Shown one piece after another: positions 1 through 11,699 of a DNA stretch of 64,000 bases. Both the position numbers and the translations under genes were made by a program. The DNA is taken from NCBI GenBank assembly GCA_973895155.1, contig OZ316898.1, forward strand, positions 1,488,001-1,552,000, in the 5' to 3' direction. The notes beneath the pieces are model-generated. The model made no database searches, had not been told where the DNA came from, and saw only the letters and a program-made list of their open reading frames with translations. Source of the DNA: Marsupella aquatica (Eukaryota > Marchantiophyta). Numbering within the stretch: position 1 is the first letter of the stretch; each line of letters begins with the position of its first letter.

Positions 1-807
1 AGGGCGTGTGATGCATTTCAGAAACAAATCCAAAAAAAGACAGGAAAGGACGCGAATCAACGAAAGAAACTAGTTCAAAAAGGTCTAGAGAACCATTTCA
101 AACTGGCCTGACTGCCATTCAGCAACTGGATGGATATTTGGGAAGCAGTCCCTGCCCTATGGGCAACTCTAGAAAAGCTGAGGGCTCGGCTCTTGCTTGA
201 AATAGTAGATAGAAGCTCAACAATCTTGAGGGATTCCAAATTCTCGCTGCCCTTTGACAAGGTGTACCGTGGAATTATGGCTCAGCTAAATACCCAGTGA
301 CAATCAGAAAGTCAACACGAACGATTGGGCACCGCAGAATGGCATTTGTAACATTTATGCCCATGCATATTAGTCGTCCGGAATTCAACATAGTGTTCAG
401 ATTAGACCATCTTTGTATCCGTTTAATCACCACCATGGCCTCCTTGGAATGCTCAAAATTGACCTCGTCTGAGATATTGCCCCGTGACTTACAAATGGGT
501 ATGTGAAACTACTGTCTCTAGCGAAAGTCCAGATAGACACAAAATTCCCTGTTACTGGGAAGAAGTCACATCACCATCACCGAGTGTATCCGCCGTAGCT
601 CAAATAGGATTTTAATAGTTGAAACCACAAGAAGCCAAACCCATTCACGCTCCAGAGCATTGCCATACAGCAGTTGTGAAGCACTACAGGAGTTTTCGAT
701 GCCCAGGAGCATACAGCTGACGTACACTCACAAAACCCACCCACCCACCCACAAACCCACACAAGAATCAACCAGCCAAGGTAAGAGGAGTACGACGCAG
801 GGCTTAC
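1..807. other. No recognised gene; would hold the first intron of the AP-3 sigma-like gene
   Basis: This stretch has only short reading frames without family resemblance. If the AP-3 sigma-like exon at 808-876 belongs to a real gene, its other exons should lie here or beyond the left edge of the window. I looked on the minus strand for the conserved later parts of the sigma chain and did not find them, so they are either off the window or missing. Confidence 0.4.
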
Positions 808-876
808 AACATTCTTGTAAAACTTTGTGATCCGGGGCTTTCCGTGCGTGTTCATCACTATCACCGCATGTATCAT
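808..876 (-). CDS. AP-3 complex sigma subunit, first coding exon only
   Basis: The minus-strand exon starts at the ATG at 876 and encodes 23 residues, MIHAVIVMNTHGKPRITKFY followed by KNV. This matches the N terminus of the small sigma subunit of the AP-3 clathrin-adaptor complex, which sorts cargo from endosomes to vacuoles. The AP-3 type reads MIxAVxVMNTxGKPRLxKFY, and differs from AP-1 (MIHFVLLxSRQGK) and AP-2 (MIRFILxQNRQGK). A GTAAGC donor follows at once. The family is normally about 160 residues, so this is about one seventh of the protein. Downstream exons were not found in bases 1-807. It may be the start of a gene running off the window, or an isolated fragment. The homology is my recognition of the N-terminal motif and was not searched. 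Confidence 0.5.
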
Positions 877-1722
877 CTCTTCTCCTCCTTCTCTCCTCCC
901 GCTCAGTAGCACTCAGGTTTCGTCCTCAAACCAACTGAACTTACAATACGCCCCAAAGACAAGCAGACTATGCGTTAAACGCAGCGTCCTCGATCAATTC
1001 CGCTTCTAGAACCGATGGTGGCAGAATTATTCAAGCGATGAAGGGCATGCACGGAGAAAGAGTGCTCTCTCTCCAGTACAGTGCAGTAGTGGCTCAGCAG
1101 CGACAAAGCACGAAGCAGAACGGAGAAATGGAAAGGTGGGTTGTATCTTGGAGAACGGCTCGGCTTGCTCTGCATGGAGAAGGAGCTCGTGGACACGCTG
1201 CCGAACAGAACAGAACTCACTGGGGCAAAGAGATCAATCTTTCCACATCACCATGTCATACACAACGAGGTCAAGCAATCATCACCCTCTCGACTGTGTG
1301 TGAACTACAGTAGTGGATCGCTTTGAGGTCATCCTTCTGTATGATCGTCTTGTTGTTCACACTGGGATCGAGACAGACAATCATGGCTGGGAACGAAGAT
1401 CGGAAGATGAGGTGCTTGAGCTGGCACTACCATGGATGCTTAATCCTGCATACTGAAGAAGTATATGGCCCAGGCTTAAGTCCAGCGCGTGAATCCAGGC
1501 TCTTGGGGCCACACCTTTTTATTTATTTATTATTTTATTTTGGAGTTGGGCCCACTTTCGAAACAGCGCTAAATGTTTACATTAATGCCCTTGCAACATC
1601 ACCTTGTGGGCCATACTGCCCCCCAAAATGAGTGCTTTCTTTTTTTTCCTTGAAAACCCAAACCAGGCCCATCCACCATCCAACAACACATCCACCATCC
1701 AACAACAGATAGACTTCCTACT
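877..1722. other. Intergenic, no recognised feature
   Basis: If the AP-3 sigma-like exon is expressed, this stretch would contain its promoter and 5' leader. No convincing TATA box or additional gene was seen. Reading frames here are short and show no family motif. Confidence 0.4.
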
Positions 1723-1860
1723 CTGGAGCATGCAATTCTATGTAAGGTAGCCACAAGGGGACAATAAAGAGGGATCCAAGAGGGACCAGACCTGGAGCAT
1801 GCAATTCTATGTAAGGTAGCCACAAGGGGACAATAAAGAGGGATCAGAGAGGGACCAGAC
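1723..1860. repeat. Tandem duplication, 69-bp unit, two copies
   Basis: The block beginning CTGGAGCATGCAATTCTATG at 1723 recurs at 1792 with only a few differences near its end, giving a period of 69 bp. It lies next to the SINE-like segment and next to a short duplicated CCATCCAACAACA stretch near 1675-1705. No coding role is apparent. Confidence 0.85.
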
Positions 1861-1992
1861 CAGGAGGGAGAGAGAGAGAACCAATGCTTCCACCATTACA
1901 CACACATATACCCTTCACACCCTTTGCATGTGTAAGGGGGATTGAACTTGCAACCTCTTGTCCCCTGGCCAACTGACCAAAGCCAGTCAAAA
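1861..1992 (-). mobile_element. Possible tRNA-derived SINE head (minus strand)
   Basis: Read on the minus strand from about 1990, the segment shows TGGTCAGTTGGCCAGG, which resembles a tRNA D-arm/A box. About 20 bases later it shows GGTTGCAAGTTCAATCCC, which contains a B-box-like GTTCAATCC. The spacing fits an internal RNA polymerase III promoter. There is no full cloverleaf, so a functional tRNA is unlikely; a SINE head is the better reading. The body and 3' end are not defined, and no target-site duplication was found. Confidence 0.35.
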
Positions 1993-2887
1993 GTGTAAAA
2001 AGGTAAAAAATGAGAGTGTAGTACAGTCACACTTAGAGCATTGTGAGCCATAATGCTCTGAAAAAAGAGGGAGTTACCTTAGCTGGAGTTCTGAGGGGAC
2101 TATTATAGCCTATAACTATAAAGCTCTGGTAACAAGATATTAATACACTTAAGTGCTTAAGAGATGTTTATTTAGAAGTAGAGGAGAGCTTTCATAACTC
2201 CCCATGTTTGTTTGATTAGTGTATGCAGTCCTCTATTGATTACAATAGTATCAACACTTAAACTTCTACCAGTATTACCCTACACTATGTAGTATCACCT
2301 TATTGAGTATGTAGAGGACTTCCTTGCATGGATCATAGAATGATGATCCTCCTTCATCCTCGTGCCATCCCTTTTTGTTTTTGTTTGTCCCATTTGATTC
2401 CTTCAAACTTGGATAATCGTGCTATTGTGTCTCATTCACACTAAACTAAATTCACACTTTAGCTTTATTCCTTCTCTCTGGCCAGATAATTTGAATGACA
2501 TTTGAATGCAAATTTGAATGACATTTGAATGGCCAAGATGGTAAAATTGGCGCAACATGTTATTACAGTATTTAATTTTTAATAGTGCCATCCCAGGTTA
2601 TGCAAAAGTTACACAATACATTTGTTATTTTTCATTACAAGACGTAATGACAAAAAAAATCATTGTCAAAACATTCATTACCAAAACATCATGTCACTGT
2701 CAAGTGTCAATACCATGTTTTTGACAATGACCAGTATGTTTAGAACATCCTTAAGAATTACACTACTGAATTCTTTGAAGGTTTCACATGAACCCCAAAA
2801 TATTTTGTGCAGGGGGCCCAAAATTGCAATATTTATTTATTTATTGCGCCAACTGAGATGCCTCCATGGCAAACTAAAAAATTGGGT
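1993..2887. other. AT-rich intergenic stretch, no gene seen
   Basis: Low-complexity AT-rich DNA with a small internal duplication of TTTGAATGACATTTGAATG near 2490-2535. Nothing else is recognisable. Confidence 0.5.
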
Positions 2888-3545
2888 TTACTCCTGACAG
2901 TAACCAAACCCTATAGCCTGGATACCCAAACCCTGTAATCTGGATATTTACTCGTTACAGTAACCAAACCATGTAACATTTGGATATGATTCTATACAAA
3001 CCCTGTAACGTTTGCATATCTGTTTACACAAACCCATGTAACATTTTGATGTTCGCTTACACATCCCTGTAACGTTTGGATGAACCAAACCTTATAACCC
3101 ACATATTTACTCCTTACAGGAACCAAACCCTGTAACGTTTGCATATGTGTTTACACAACCCTGTAACATTTGGATATTTGCTTACACAATCCCTGTAACA
3201 TTTGGATATTCGCTTACACAATTCCTGTAACGTTTGGATGATCCCCTAAACCCTGATATTTACTCCTAACAGAAACCAAACCCTGACACCCTGATATTTA
3301 CTCCTAGCAGCAACCAAACCCTGTAACATTTGGATATGATTTTATACAAACCTTGTAACATTTGGATATGATTTTATACAAACCCTGTAACGTTTTGGAT
3401 ATGCGTTCACACAAACCCTGTAATGTTTGTACATTCGTTTACACAAACCCATGTAATGTTTTGATGTTCGCTTACACAATCCCTGTAACGTTTGGATGTT
3501 CGCTTACACAATCCCTGTAACGTTTGAATATGCGCTTACACAGTA
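2888..3545. repeat. Degenerate minisatellite, about 30-40 bp unit
   Basis: Roughly 18-20 imperfect units follow one another. Each contains a core close to AAACCCTGTAACGTTTGGAT followed by a TATxCGCTTACACAA-like tail. Early units alternate with a variant ending in TATTTACTCCTxACAG. The array stops about 450 bp upstream of the MurE start codon, so it lies just outside or at the distal edge of the promoter. The AAACCCT core resembles the plant telomere repeat, but the units are far longer and not uniform. Confidence 0.9.
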
Positions 3546-3701
3546 AGTTGACCCCACTTCCTAAGCAGTCATGGCGGACGAGGGTTTGGGGTTTAATCCC
3601 TCTGCCTATCTCTCGTTGTGTCTGCTGGTGACGATCTTCTCTCTCTCTCCCTCTCTGGTTTCGTTATGGATAGAGAGAGAGAGCGCGCAACGATTCCGAC
3701 T

Positions 3702-3985
3702 GCACAAAATAGAGCAGTGAGTTTCTAGGGAGAGAGCTCAAAGATTACGATTGTAATGCACGAAAGAGAGGAGTGAGTTTCTAGTGAGAGAGCTCAAAGA
3801 TTACGATTGTAATGCGCGAAAGAGAGGAGTGAGTTTCTAGTGAGAGAGCTCAAAGATTACGATTGTAATGCACGGAAGAGAGGAGTGAGTTTCTAGAGAT
3901 AGATCTGAAAGATTGGTGGTGCACGGAAGAGAGGAGTGAGTTTCGTTTAGGATAGGGAGAGCGAGAGCCCAGAAAATAGAGGAGT
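3702..3985. repeat. 56-bp tandem repeats in the presumed MurE 5' leader
   Basis: Three units of exactly 56 bp start at 3702, 3758 and 3814. A 51-bp diverged unit starts at 3870 and a partial unit at 3921. The shared core is GAGGAGTGAGTTTCTAG, then GAGAGAGCTCAAAGATTACG. Each unit contains an in-frame or out-of-frame TGA/TAG, so no upstream coding region is implied. The block ends within a few bases of the MurE ATG at 3991 and probably lies in its 5' untranslated leader or core promoter. Confidence 0.9.
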
Positions 3986-3990
3986 GATTG

Positions 3991-6900
3991 ATGATGAATT
4001 CAGCTCGCGTTCTCGGCGGCGAGGCCGCAAATGCAGCCGGTCCTTCACATCTGCTGCTCGCCAGGTGCAGCAGACCTCTGAGGCTCAAGCACAAATGTCT
4101 GCTGCAATTCTCACGCACCGAAAAATTCCTCTCCCTTGAGGCGAAGGCGTCTAGGATGATCATCAGGGGAGCGGGCCGCGCTGCCGCCAGCACGGCTGTC
4201 TTCGAGGAGGAACTCCAGAAACCGAGAATGTGGAGTGGACGCTTTGAGAAATCCGTGAAGCCTCCTGCTGCTGTGACGTCCATTTGCTTTGTTGTGCCGA
4301 AGAATAGACGAGAATTTGACGAGTTCATCGACCCTGCGAAGCAAGATCCTCCTGAAATGGACGAGGACGAAAATCTCACGAAATTCGACAAAGTGGCCAG
4401 GGAGACTGCGAGAGTTCGAAAATCGCAGGAGGCGGAGTACAAGAGGACCCAACCTATTTTCCTCAAGGCTATTGGCATTGATCCTGATGAGTACGAGGGG
4501 CCTCCAGGCGTAGACGGGGAAGAGGAAGATGGTGATGCAGAAGTGGTCGAGGAGGAGGTGAATGATCTCGTTGGTGAGACTGGAAATGAGAACGACGACT
4601 TTTACAGCGTGCTAGATAGGGCTGTGGCAAATATGAAACGGCCAATTGCTAGGAGAAAGGCAAAGGCAGCGCAGGGGGGACGCACAAGAGCAAAGGATGC
4701 GTTGACAGCAGATGAGCTTGACGAAGAAGTGGTTGATTTCGACGGTGATGAGATTCAGGCAGACGAGGACGAAGACCTGGACGAAGTGGAGGAGAATGTA
4801 GAAGACGAAGACGACATCCTCGGGGCACTGCAGTTTGACGAAAATTCTCTTGACCCGAAATACCAGGACGAATTTCTGGAAGACGAAGAAGACAATGAAG
4901 ATAGTGAAGCATTTTTCAGGATGACTTTGGCCGAGCTCTTGGACGAGGCGAAAGTCACACCCTTAGCTGTTGAAGGGGATTTGGATGTCGAAATAACTGG
5001 TATCCAGCACGATTCTCGAGAGGTCAATCCCGGGGACATGTTTGTTTGCTGCAAGGGGTTGACTTCGGATGGCCATCTACACACTTCCGAAGCAATAGAG
5101 AGAGGGGCATCGGTATTGGTTGTCAGTAAGGAAGTTACTTTAGGCAAGAGTGTGAGCGCTGTAATTGTCGTGGAGGACACGAACTCGGTTCTGTCAGCTC
5201 TTGCTGGGGCATTTTACGGCCACCCTTCTCACAAGTTAGCTGTTATTGGGATCACGGGAACGAATGGGAAGACTACTACTTCAACTCTACTGCGGAGTAT
5301 GTACGAGGCTATGGGGCGCAGGACTGGTCTGTTGGGAACTATTGCTTACTACATCGATAGCAGCACAAAGTTGGATGCTCCGAAAACCACACCAGATGCC
5401 GTATATCTACAGCAACTGATGGCAAAAATGGTCCATAGTGGAACTGAAACCTGTGTTATGGAAGTGTCATCTCATGCCTTAGCGCTCGACAGGTGCAAGG
5501 AAGTGGACTTTGATGTAGCTGTGTTCACAAATTTGACTAGAGACCACTTGGACTTTCACTTAACCGAAGAAGAGTACAGGACAGCCAAAGGTAAGCTTTT
5601 TGCTAAGATGGTTGATCCCGTCAAGCACCGTAAAGTTGTGAACATTGATGACTCAAATGCTCCATACTTCATTGCCCAAGGTAATGTTGATGTCCCAGTG
5701 GTGACGTATGCATTAGAGAATACTGATGCTGATGTTTATCCACTGGAGGTTCAGCTTTCGCTCTTCGAGACTGAGTTGCTGGTCAGAACTCCCAATGGCA
5801 ATATCGAGATATCTTCAGGTTTGTTAGGGAGACACAATGTGTACAACATTCTTGCAGCAGTTGCTGTAGGAATTGCTGTTGAGGCTCCCTTAAAGGATAT
5901 CGTAAGGGGCATCGAGGAAGTTGATGCAGTACCTGGTCGCTGTGAACTCATAGACGAGGAGCAGGCATTTGCAGTGATTGTTGATTATGCACATACACCT
6001 GATGCCCTAGCAAGGCTACTGGATACTGTCAGAGAATGTGGAGCACAACGAATTGTAACAGGTGTTGCTACCTAGACTCAATTCAATTCAATTCAACGCA
6101 ATTCAATGCAATGCAAGTCCATTCAATTCAATTGTTGGGCGGGGTGGTAGAGTAATGCTGATGTCTTCTTCTGGCTGTGGTATGCAGTGGTTGGCTGTGG
6201 AGGTGACCGAGACAAAGGAAAGCGTCCTATGATGGCAAAAATAGCGACCGACAAAAGTGATGTGTGTATTTTCACTTCAGATAATCCAAGAACAGAAGAG
6301 CCCCGTAAGTCACTACCACGTAGTCTTTGAGAGCATTCAGTTTACTACAAGTAGATCCATTTTGTCAGGCCCTGGTAAAGGAAGGGTCCGAGGGTTCGTC
6401 ATCTAATTTTGAGCACGGTCGTGTTTCGTGTAGTTTTGGGGGTGAGACATACTCTTGACATCAAAAGCACCGCGAGATACAATTTCATATCTGATGTTCC
6501 GTCTGCCATCATGTCTGCAGTGGACATCTTGGATGACATGCTGGCAGGAGTTGGTTGGTCGATGGCCGAGTACTTGAAGTGGGGAGAAACAGACTATTAC
6601 CCACCACTTCCAAATGGACACAGGCTTTTTGTCTATGATATCCGAACCATTGCTGTACGAGCTGGTGTTGCAATGGGAGAAGAGGGCGACGCTGTGGTAA
6701 AGAACAAAATCTAGAATCAACCTTCATGTGATAGTCGGAAGGTTGATGAAGTCTACTTTCTAATCCACATGTTATTGCCAGGGGACGTTTCCTGAGTCAA
6801 TTTGACTACCTGCTAGTAATGTTTCACTACCCAGGGCTGTTTCCTGAAGGGGACTAAGAAGGCCCACTCTGTTCAGGACTAAGGTCTTTTCATGTCAACA

Positions 6901-7112
6901 ATAATTGACAGTAATGGTCGTTGGTTTCCTACTGAAATTTTCGCAATGGGTAAATGCAGGTTATCGCTGGGAAAGGGCATGAAACCTACCAAATTATCGG
7001 AACAGAGCAACAGTATTTTGATGACAGAGATGAGTGCCGAGAAGCCCTACAGCATTTGGATGCTCTACATGCTGCGGGTGTGGACACAAGTGAATTCCCT
7101 TGGAGGTATTGA
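3991..7112 (+). CDS. MurE: MurE, UDP-MurNAc-tripeptide ligase homologue (plastid), 4 exons
   Basis: The product is a plant MurE-type Mur ligase. The bacterial enzyme adds meso-diaminopimelate to UDP-MurNAc-L-Ala-D-Glu using ATP. In moss the plastid homologue is needed for chloroplast division; in flowering plants it belongs to the plastid RNA polymerase complex. Exons by eye: 3991-6061, 6188-6304, 6521-6696 and 6960-7112, all with GT..AG introns and kept phase. The protein is 838 residues, ending SEFPWRY. Residues 1-60 look like a transit peptide. Residues about 130-310 are a very acidic extension. The Mur N-domain begins near 312; the ATP loop GTNGKTT is at 423-429. Also present are [26 protein letters not shown], the DAP-recognition motif DNPR at 722-725 (exon 2) and AGKGHE (exon 4). 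I use the first ATG at 3991; the open frame extends one codon upstream as TTG. No stop or frameshift was seen, so it looks functional. Confidence 0.95.
6075..6133. repeat. ATTCA pentanucleotide-like microsatellite in MurE intron 1
   Basis: Imperfect runs of CAATT/ATTCA (for example ATTCAATTCAATTCAACGCA) fill the first half of the 126-bp first intron of MurE. The track is short and does not touch either splice site. Confidence 0.7.
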
Positions 7113-9832
7113 CCCACATTCATCTTATTTTCTGTTTGTAGCTTGTGTTGTAATGACACCCTGTAGCTACATCTTGTTGTAGTTCTGTTGGTTCTGTATG
7201 TAAAGTTTGTTGGATTACATGAAATCTTAATCAAGAATTGAATGCACAACTCTCTAGACATCATAGTGATTTTCGTCATGGCCTGTGTCCGAGTTGTTGG
7301 ACATACGGCGGCTTTTATCTTTCCTGTGCACTTATCTTTTTTCGAGTCATCCTTATCATGGCGGTTTGTGCGTTGACAGGGTTCTGGAAAGCAATTAATA
7401 TCATCATGTGAAGAATTTTATTCTTCACCGGCATTCATTGGTTGTGTACAATATAGTTAAGAGTTTAAATGAGTAGCACGGGATAGCCAGTACATTGATA
7501 GAAACTGTTACCGTCGGCCAGCCACAGGATGTGAGAAAATGGGCGAAGCGACTGGTACGTATAGAGGTCACTTTTTGAGACTTCGTTTCCAAGGATCTGC
7601 TGAATGCTCAGCTTATCCCGGGATAAAATTGGTCCCTTGGCTGCCAGGGCATGAAATTTGTCTCACTATTTTTTGGAAGATGTCTCCTTTGCCAACTGCA
7701 AAGGTGGTTTTACATAACAGTTAATCCATAGGCTTGGTATGCTGGAAAGACTGTTGTAAGGATATCATCAATGCGAGTAACAACTCCAAATTCGAGAATT
7801 TATGTGGACTGAGCATAGGCTTGGTATGCTGGAAGGACTATTGTAAGGATATCATCAATGCGAGTAACAACTCCAAATTCGAGGATTTATGTGGACTGAG
7901 CACTCTTGAAGTCCTAAGATCTTTTGTCCAAGAGACTTATCTGATGAATTCTGGGGTTGTGACAGTAATTTAATGAGGAATGGGGGCTGAGAGCCATGGA
8001 TTGAAGAGCGAAGGCACTATGTCAAAAGGTCCAAGGATATGCGCTCTTTAAATTCCGAAACAAATACAAAGAAACGAAGTGTTTTAACACTTCAGATTTA
8101 TGATCCTTCCTTATTTCCCTTGGTTAAGCAATGCTTGTCCCTTTTTGCAAAAAGGAAACCGAACATTAGCAGTGCGAAGGAGACCAAAAATATTACCAAG
8201 CTACAGTAGAGCTATCAGAAATCTTCACTCGACAAAATAGACACAAATTTTCACAATCTAGAGTCCTAGACAAACAAAAAACTTAATGCTAGGACACTTT
8301 GGAGGGTTCTAGCATCCAAACGTTTCTATTACCAGAGTTAGGCAGTAACAAATTCCCAGAAAAGAATACTTAACTCTCTGTATAATTACTCTCTGTATAA
8401 TTATTGAATACAACAGTGTAAATAATGGGAATGTTGCATCTTGAACAATACTAACGACCGCTAAAAACACAAAGCACCGACCACTAAAACACAAACTGTT
8501 AAGGCAGAACAAATCCCACGGCCGCTGTTGTACATCATAAGAGGCAAAAGAGAGCAAATCAATGTTAATATACTTCACGTGGGAAAAAGTGTAAAAGCCA
8601 CCACAGACCATACCGCCGCCGGACACCTTACAAAAGCCATGACGAGGATTTGACGACAGCGCAAACAAAAACTGATCAAGTCGTGACAAAGCATGCCGCC
8701 GCCGGACACCTTATCACCAATGACAAGGATTCGACTGGACTTCATGACAGTGCAAAATAATACTAGAGCTTATAGGGAACAATCTTGAAAGACTGGAGAC
8801 TAGAAGGAAGAAATTTTACTCGCATTTCACGGAAACGAGATGGCGTCTAAAGTCTTTGACAAGGATATCTAAGTTATAACAAAATTTTCCAAGATGTGTA
8901 TTATATATGCTGTATATGTTCATCATACAGTTCTTTCATGAAATCGGCATGGTTTCGAAGACTCCACGAGAGTTGACTGCTTTCCTATGTCCTCTACCTC
9001 ATTAACCGTCTTCCACCAGAGAATTCTATCAAGTGGAGCCTTTCGACCTTCGTTATCCATCTCCATCTTCTACACAAAAGCATAGACACTATAACTCTGC
9101 CTCGGCAACTACATCCACCTGTGGCTCCGAAAGATGGCCTTCAAATCTCACGTTCTAGTCTTACAAAAAGACACGTTGAGCGCACAAAACTCCTTAGGGT
9201 TAATTTATATGCCGGTCCACATTTCGAACTACTTCTCCACTCGTCGTTGAGAGTCGTCCCAACTTCAATCTTACAAAGTTCTACCTTTCAACCGTACTTG
9301 CTGTTGTTGAGAGTCATCCCAACCTTCACTATGCTACCTCCTATAACTAGTACCAACGCTAGTGTCAATGTCTCTACTAATGCAATACAAGGACGCCGCA
9401 TGATCTTGGTCCATCCCGCATACATCCCGCATGACGAGCAAAAAGGGACACCCAAACGATGACGATCGCTGACCAACCTGTACATAGCTCCGATAGAACT
9501 GCATGCTGTGCTGCTCTTGCACAAGAACGAGTCATTCATTCACTCTGAATCTCCTTTCACAATGTGGCACAGGTCAAGAATCACCTTAACGATAGTCATT
9601 CTTGTGTTTCCCGCTGTAAAGCCTGCACCAAGGGAGGCGAGCACGCCACCAGGCCAAAATTACTCACCATACTTACAGTAAGCCAGGCTATAACATGGCC
9701 CCTCTGAATTGATGGGACCGGATCATAAGGATCCTCAATGTATGTATATAATGCGCTCCTACAAAAAATGACCTTGCCCCAGCTTACTAAAGGGCAATGG
9801 TCGCCACGGGATCGGATTTCATTGCATCGACG
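7113..9832. other. Intergenic: MurE 3' side, two small tandem duplications, DRM1-like gene 3' side
   Basis: No gene was recognised. Two local duplications are visible. An 87-bp unit is repeated head to tail at 7727-7813 and 7814-7900, differing at a few bases. A diverged copy pair sharing CCGCCGCCGGACACCTTA lies at about 8607-8690 and 8692-8770. Reading frames here (for example 8309-8689 minus, 9121-9462 plus) have no family motif and look like chance frames. Confidence 0.5.
7727..7900. repeat. 87-bp tandem duplication
   Basis: The segment starting CATAGGCTTGGTATGCTGGA at 7727 recurs at 7814, with a period of 87 bp and about three mismatches. The low divergence suggests a recent slippage or unequal-exchange event. 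The two units read through one open frame because 87 is a multiple of three, but no protein family is suggested. Confidence 0.9.
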
Positions 9833-11208
9833 TCACTTGTCCAGGGCAGATATGACTACCCTGCAATTCATACATACAGAGACCGATTTGGTCCTACGTC
9901 TATTAGATCGCGTGCTCTGAGAAAAGGAGACTACCACACTGTGCAGCTTAAGAAAAGCTACTTGCACAATGGGCAATGTTTCACTCAGACAAGACGCATG
10001 AGGAGCGAGCTTCATTGCAGAAGGTCGGCATACTCACCAGTCGTACACAGTGGGAGAAGACGAATTGGGACTGACGTTGTCGAATTTAGCAGACCCCATG
10101 GTCTTCAGTGCTCGATTCTGACCAGGGTGGAAGACACTGCGCCAGATGTTGTCTTTCTCCCTCGTGGCTGTTGATCACAGACAAAGCATCACGCTTAGCA
10201 CGTTGGTCTCGACCAGCTTGTGGTACTATGAGTTCCTCCATATTACATTAAAGTACTTAAGACGGTGTGTTGACGGTGTGTTGGACTCCCGGTTGGACTA
10301 GGAGAGGAAGGCAACGACACTGAACTGGGCTTTTCTATACTCGGTGCCTGCTTTACCACAGCATCGAAAGAATGACGTCGCTTCATTCTACACACATACT
10401 TACCAGGAGAAGCCGTAGGACTCGATGCCACGGGTGAAGCAACCGGGGATTCTGTGCTGGAGTCAAAACTGGTGCGAATCGTAGGAGGCTTCTTGATCGA
10501 GATACTCTGAGTCATACGACGCGCTTCATCTTCACGTTGCGCGAACTCTCCACTGAGGCGGCGATCCATTATACTTTGAACTGATTCAGATCCAGCTGCA
10601 ACATCCGGCGTGGATGGAGACGGTCAGAGTCGTCAAGATGAGGCTATTGAACTATTGAGGATGCACGAGGTGCAATCAAGATCGAGAGCACAATCGAGAG
10701 CAAATAGAAGGCAAGCTAAGCAAGCAGCTCGATGCAAAAGCACACACAACAACCGGACAAGGAGTCCTATAGTGCATCGAGAGAACGTCGCGATACGCAA
10801 GTAAGCGCCAAGTACGGGCAACATATTTAAGAGCTTTACTCTAACAAAGCGTAGAGGCAACCAGAGACGACCAGAGACCATCGGAGGCAGTCAGACGATA
10901 CAATTGAAACACTCCCTGAGGAGTCCACTATCTTTATAGAGCAGACAGAAGACACAGCACGAGACATCAACTCAACGCAGTCAATTTAAATTAAGGAACA
11001 TTCGCAGCTCATTACAAAAGAGGTACACCAACCAATATATTCACGATGAAAGCCACGGGGAAAGCCACAGAACTCAAAAACTCACAGCATGGCGAGTAAA
11101 TGCAGTACCTTCTTGTGGACCGCCTTGTTTGTGTCGTAGTTTTCCAAGCCCCTTCGTCGGCTGAGGTCCCGCAACAACATCATCCCACAGTTTATCCAGA
11201 AGGCCCAT
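9833..11208 (-). CDS. DRM1/ARP dormancy-associated, auxin-repressed family protein, 4 exons
   Basis: Small plant proteins of this family accumulate in dormant buds and in stressed or sugar-starved tissue and are repressed by auxin or growth; the biochemical role is not settled. Exons by eye on the minus strand: 11208-11109, 10595-10404, 10167-10038 and 9860-9833, with GT..AG introns and continuous phase, giving 149 residues. Exon 1 encodes the hallmark MGLLDKLWDDVVAGPQP then GLGKLR. Exon 2 encodes a Ser/Thr/Pro-rich middle with ASPVASSPTASP. Exon 3 encodes DNIWRSVFHPGQNRA and SPTVYDW, matching the family DNVWRSVFxPG and PSVYDWLYSG blocks. The odd point is the last exon: the frame gives WVVISALDK then stop, where the family usually continues LYSGDTRSxH. 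Either the C terminus has changed or my last acceptor is wrong. A minus-strand TATA box lies about 460 bp upstream of the ATG. Confidence 0.82.
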
Positions 11209-11672
11209 CTTCAAAGCTAACCGTCGGGCCGAATCAGTCCGTCTGGGACAGCTCTCCGGTAGTCACGGCTTGCAGTGTACACTTTCTCGAGAACTTCCGA
11301 TGCAGCTCAGCGAGCAACGAGCGAGACGACGTCCTCCAAACGTCAGCCTTCGATCAAATCAATTTCACGAAACATCAGCCTTTAATCAAATCAAAATCAC
11401 AATTGATACTGGGGGGATCGCAAATCTAAGAAAACCACGACAACGTAAGACTCCAGCGGCGTCAGAGACAATATGATGCAAGTCTACGAGGATCGTCCGA
11501 GAATCGAAGAAACGGAACGAGCGAACCCACACAGAGAGACACGAACTCACGAAGGTCCTCCAGAAGCGAATGGAGAGAGCACGTACAGATTGCAGCACGG
11601 GAAGGTCGAGGGCTAGAGCAGTAATTGAGAATCGCAGTCCCGGCAACTGAGCGTTTTGCGGGCCGTGTTGCG

Positions 11673-11681
11673 TTTTATATA
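11673..11681 (-). promoter_or_regulatory. Candidate TATA box for the DRM1/ARP-like gene
   Basis: On the minus strand the sequence reads AATTATATAAAACGC, a near-consensus TATATAAA box. It lies about 465 bp upstream of the DRM1/ARP-like start codon, which would give a 5' leader of about 430 bases. No other good TATA box was seen between it and the ATG. Confidence 0.5.
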
Positions 11682-11699
11682 ATTCTACAGGACTGTACA

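Noticed and set aside
1930-1992. A functional tRNA gene on the minus strand
   Set aside because: A- and B-box-like sequences are present but no acceptor stem or anticodon arm can be folded; a SINE head is a better fit.
2888-3545. Interstitial telomere-like array
   Set aside because: The AAACCCT core recalls the plant telomere repeat, but units are 30-40 bp, irregular and lack the CCCTAAA register.
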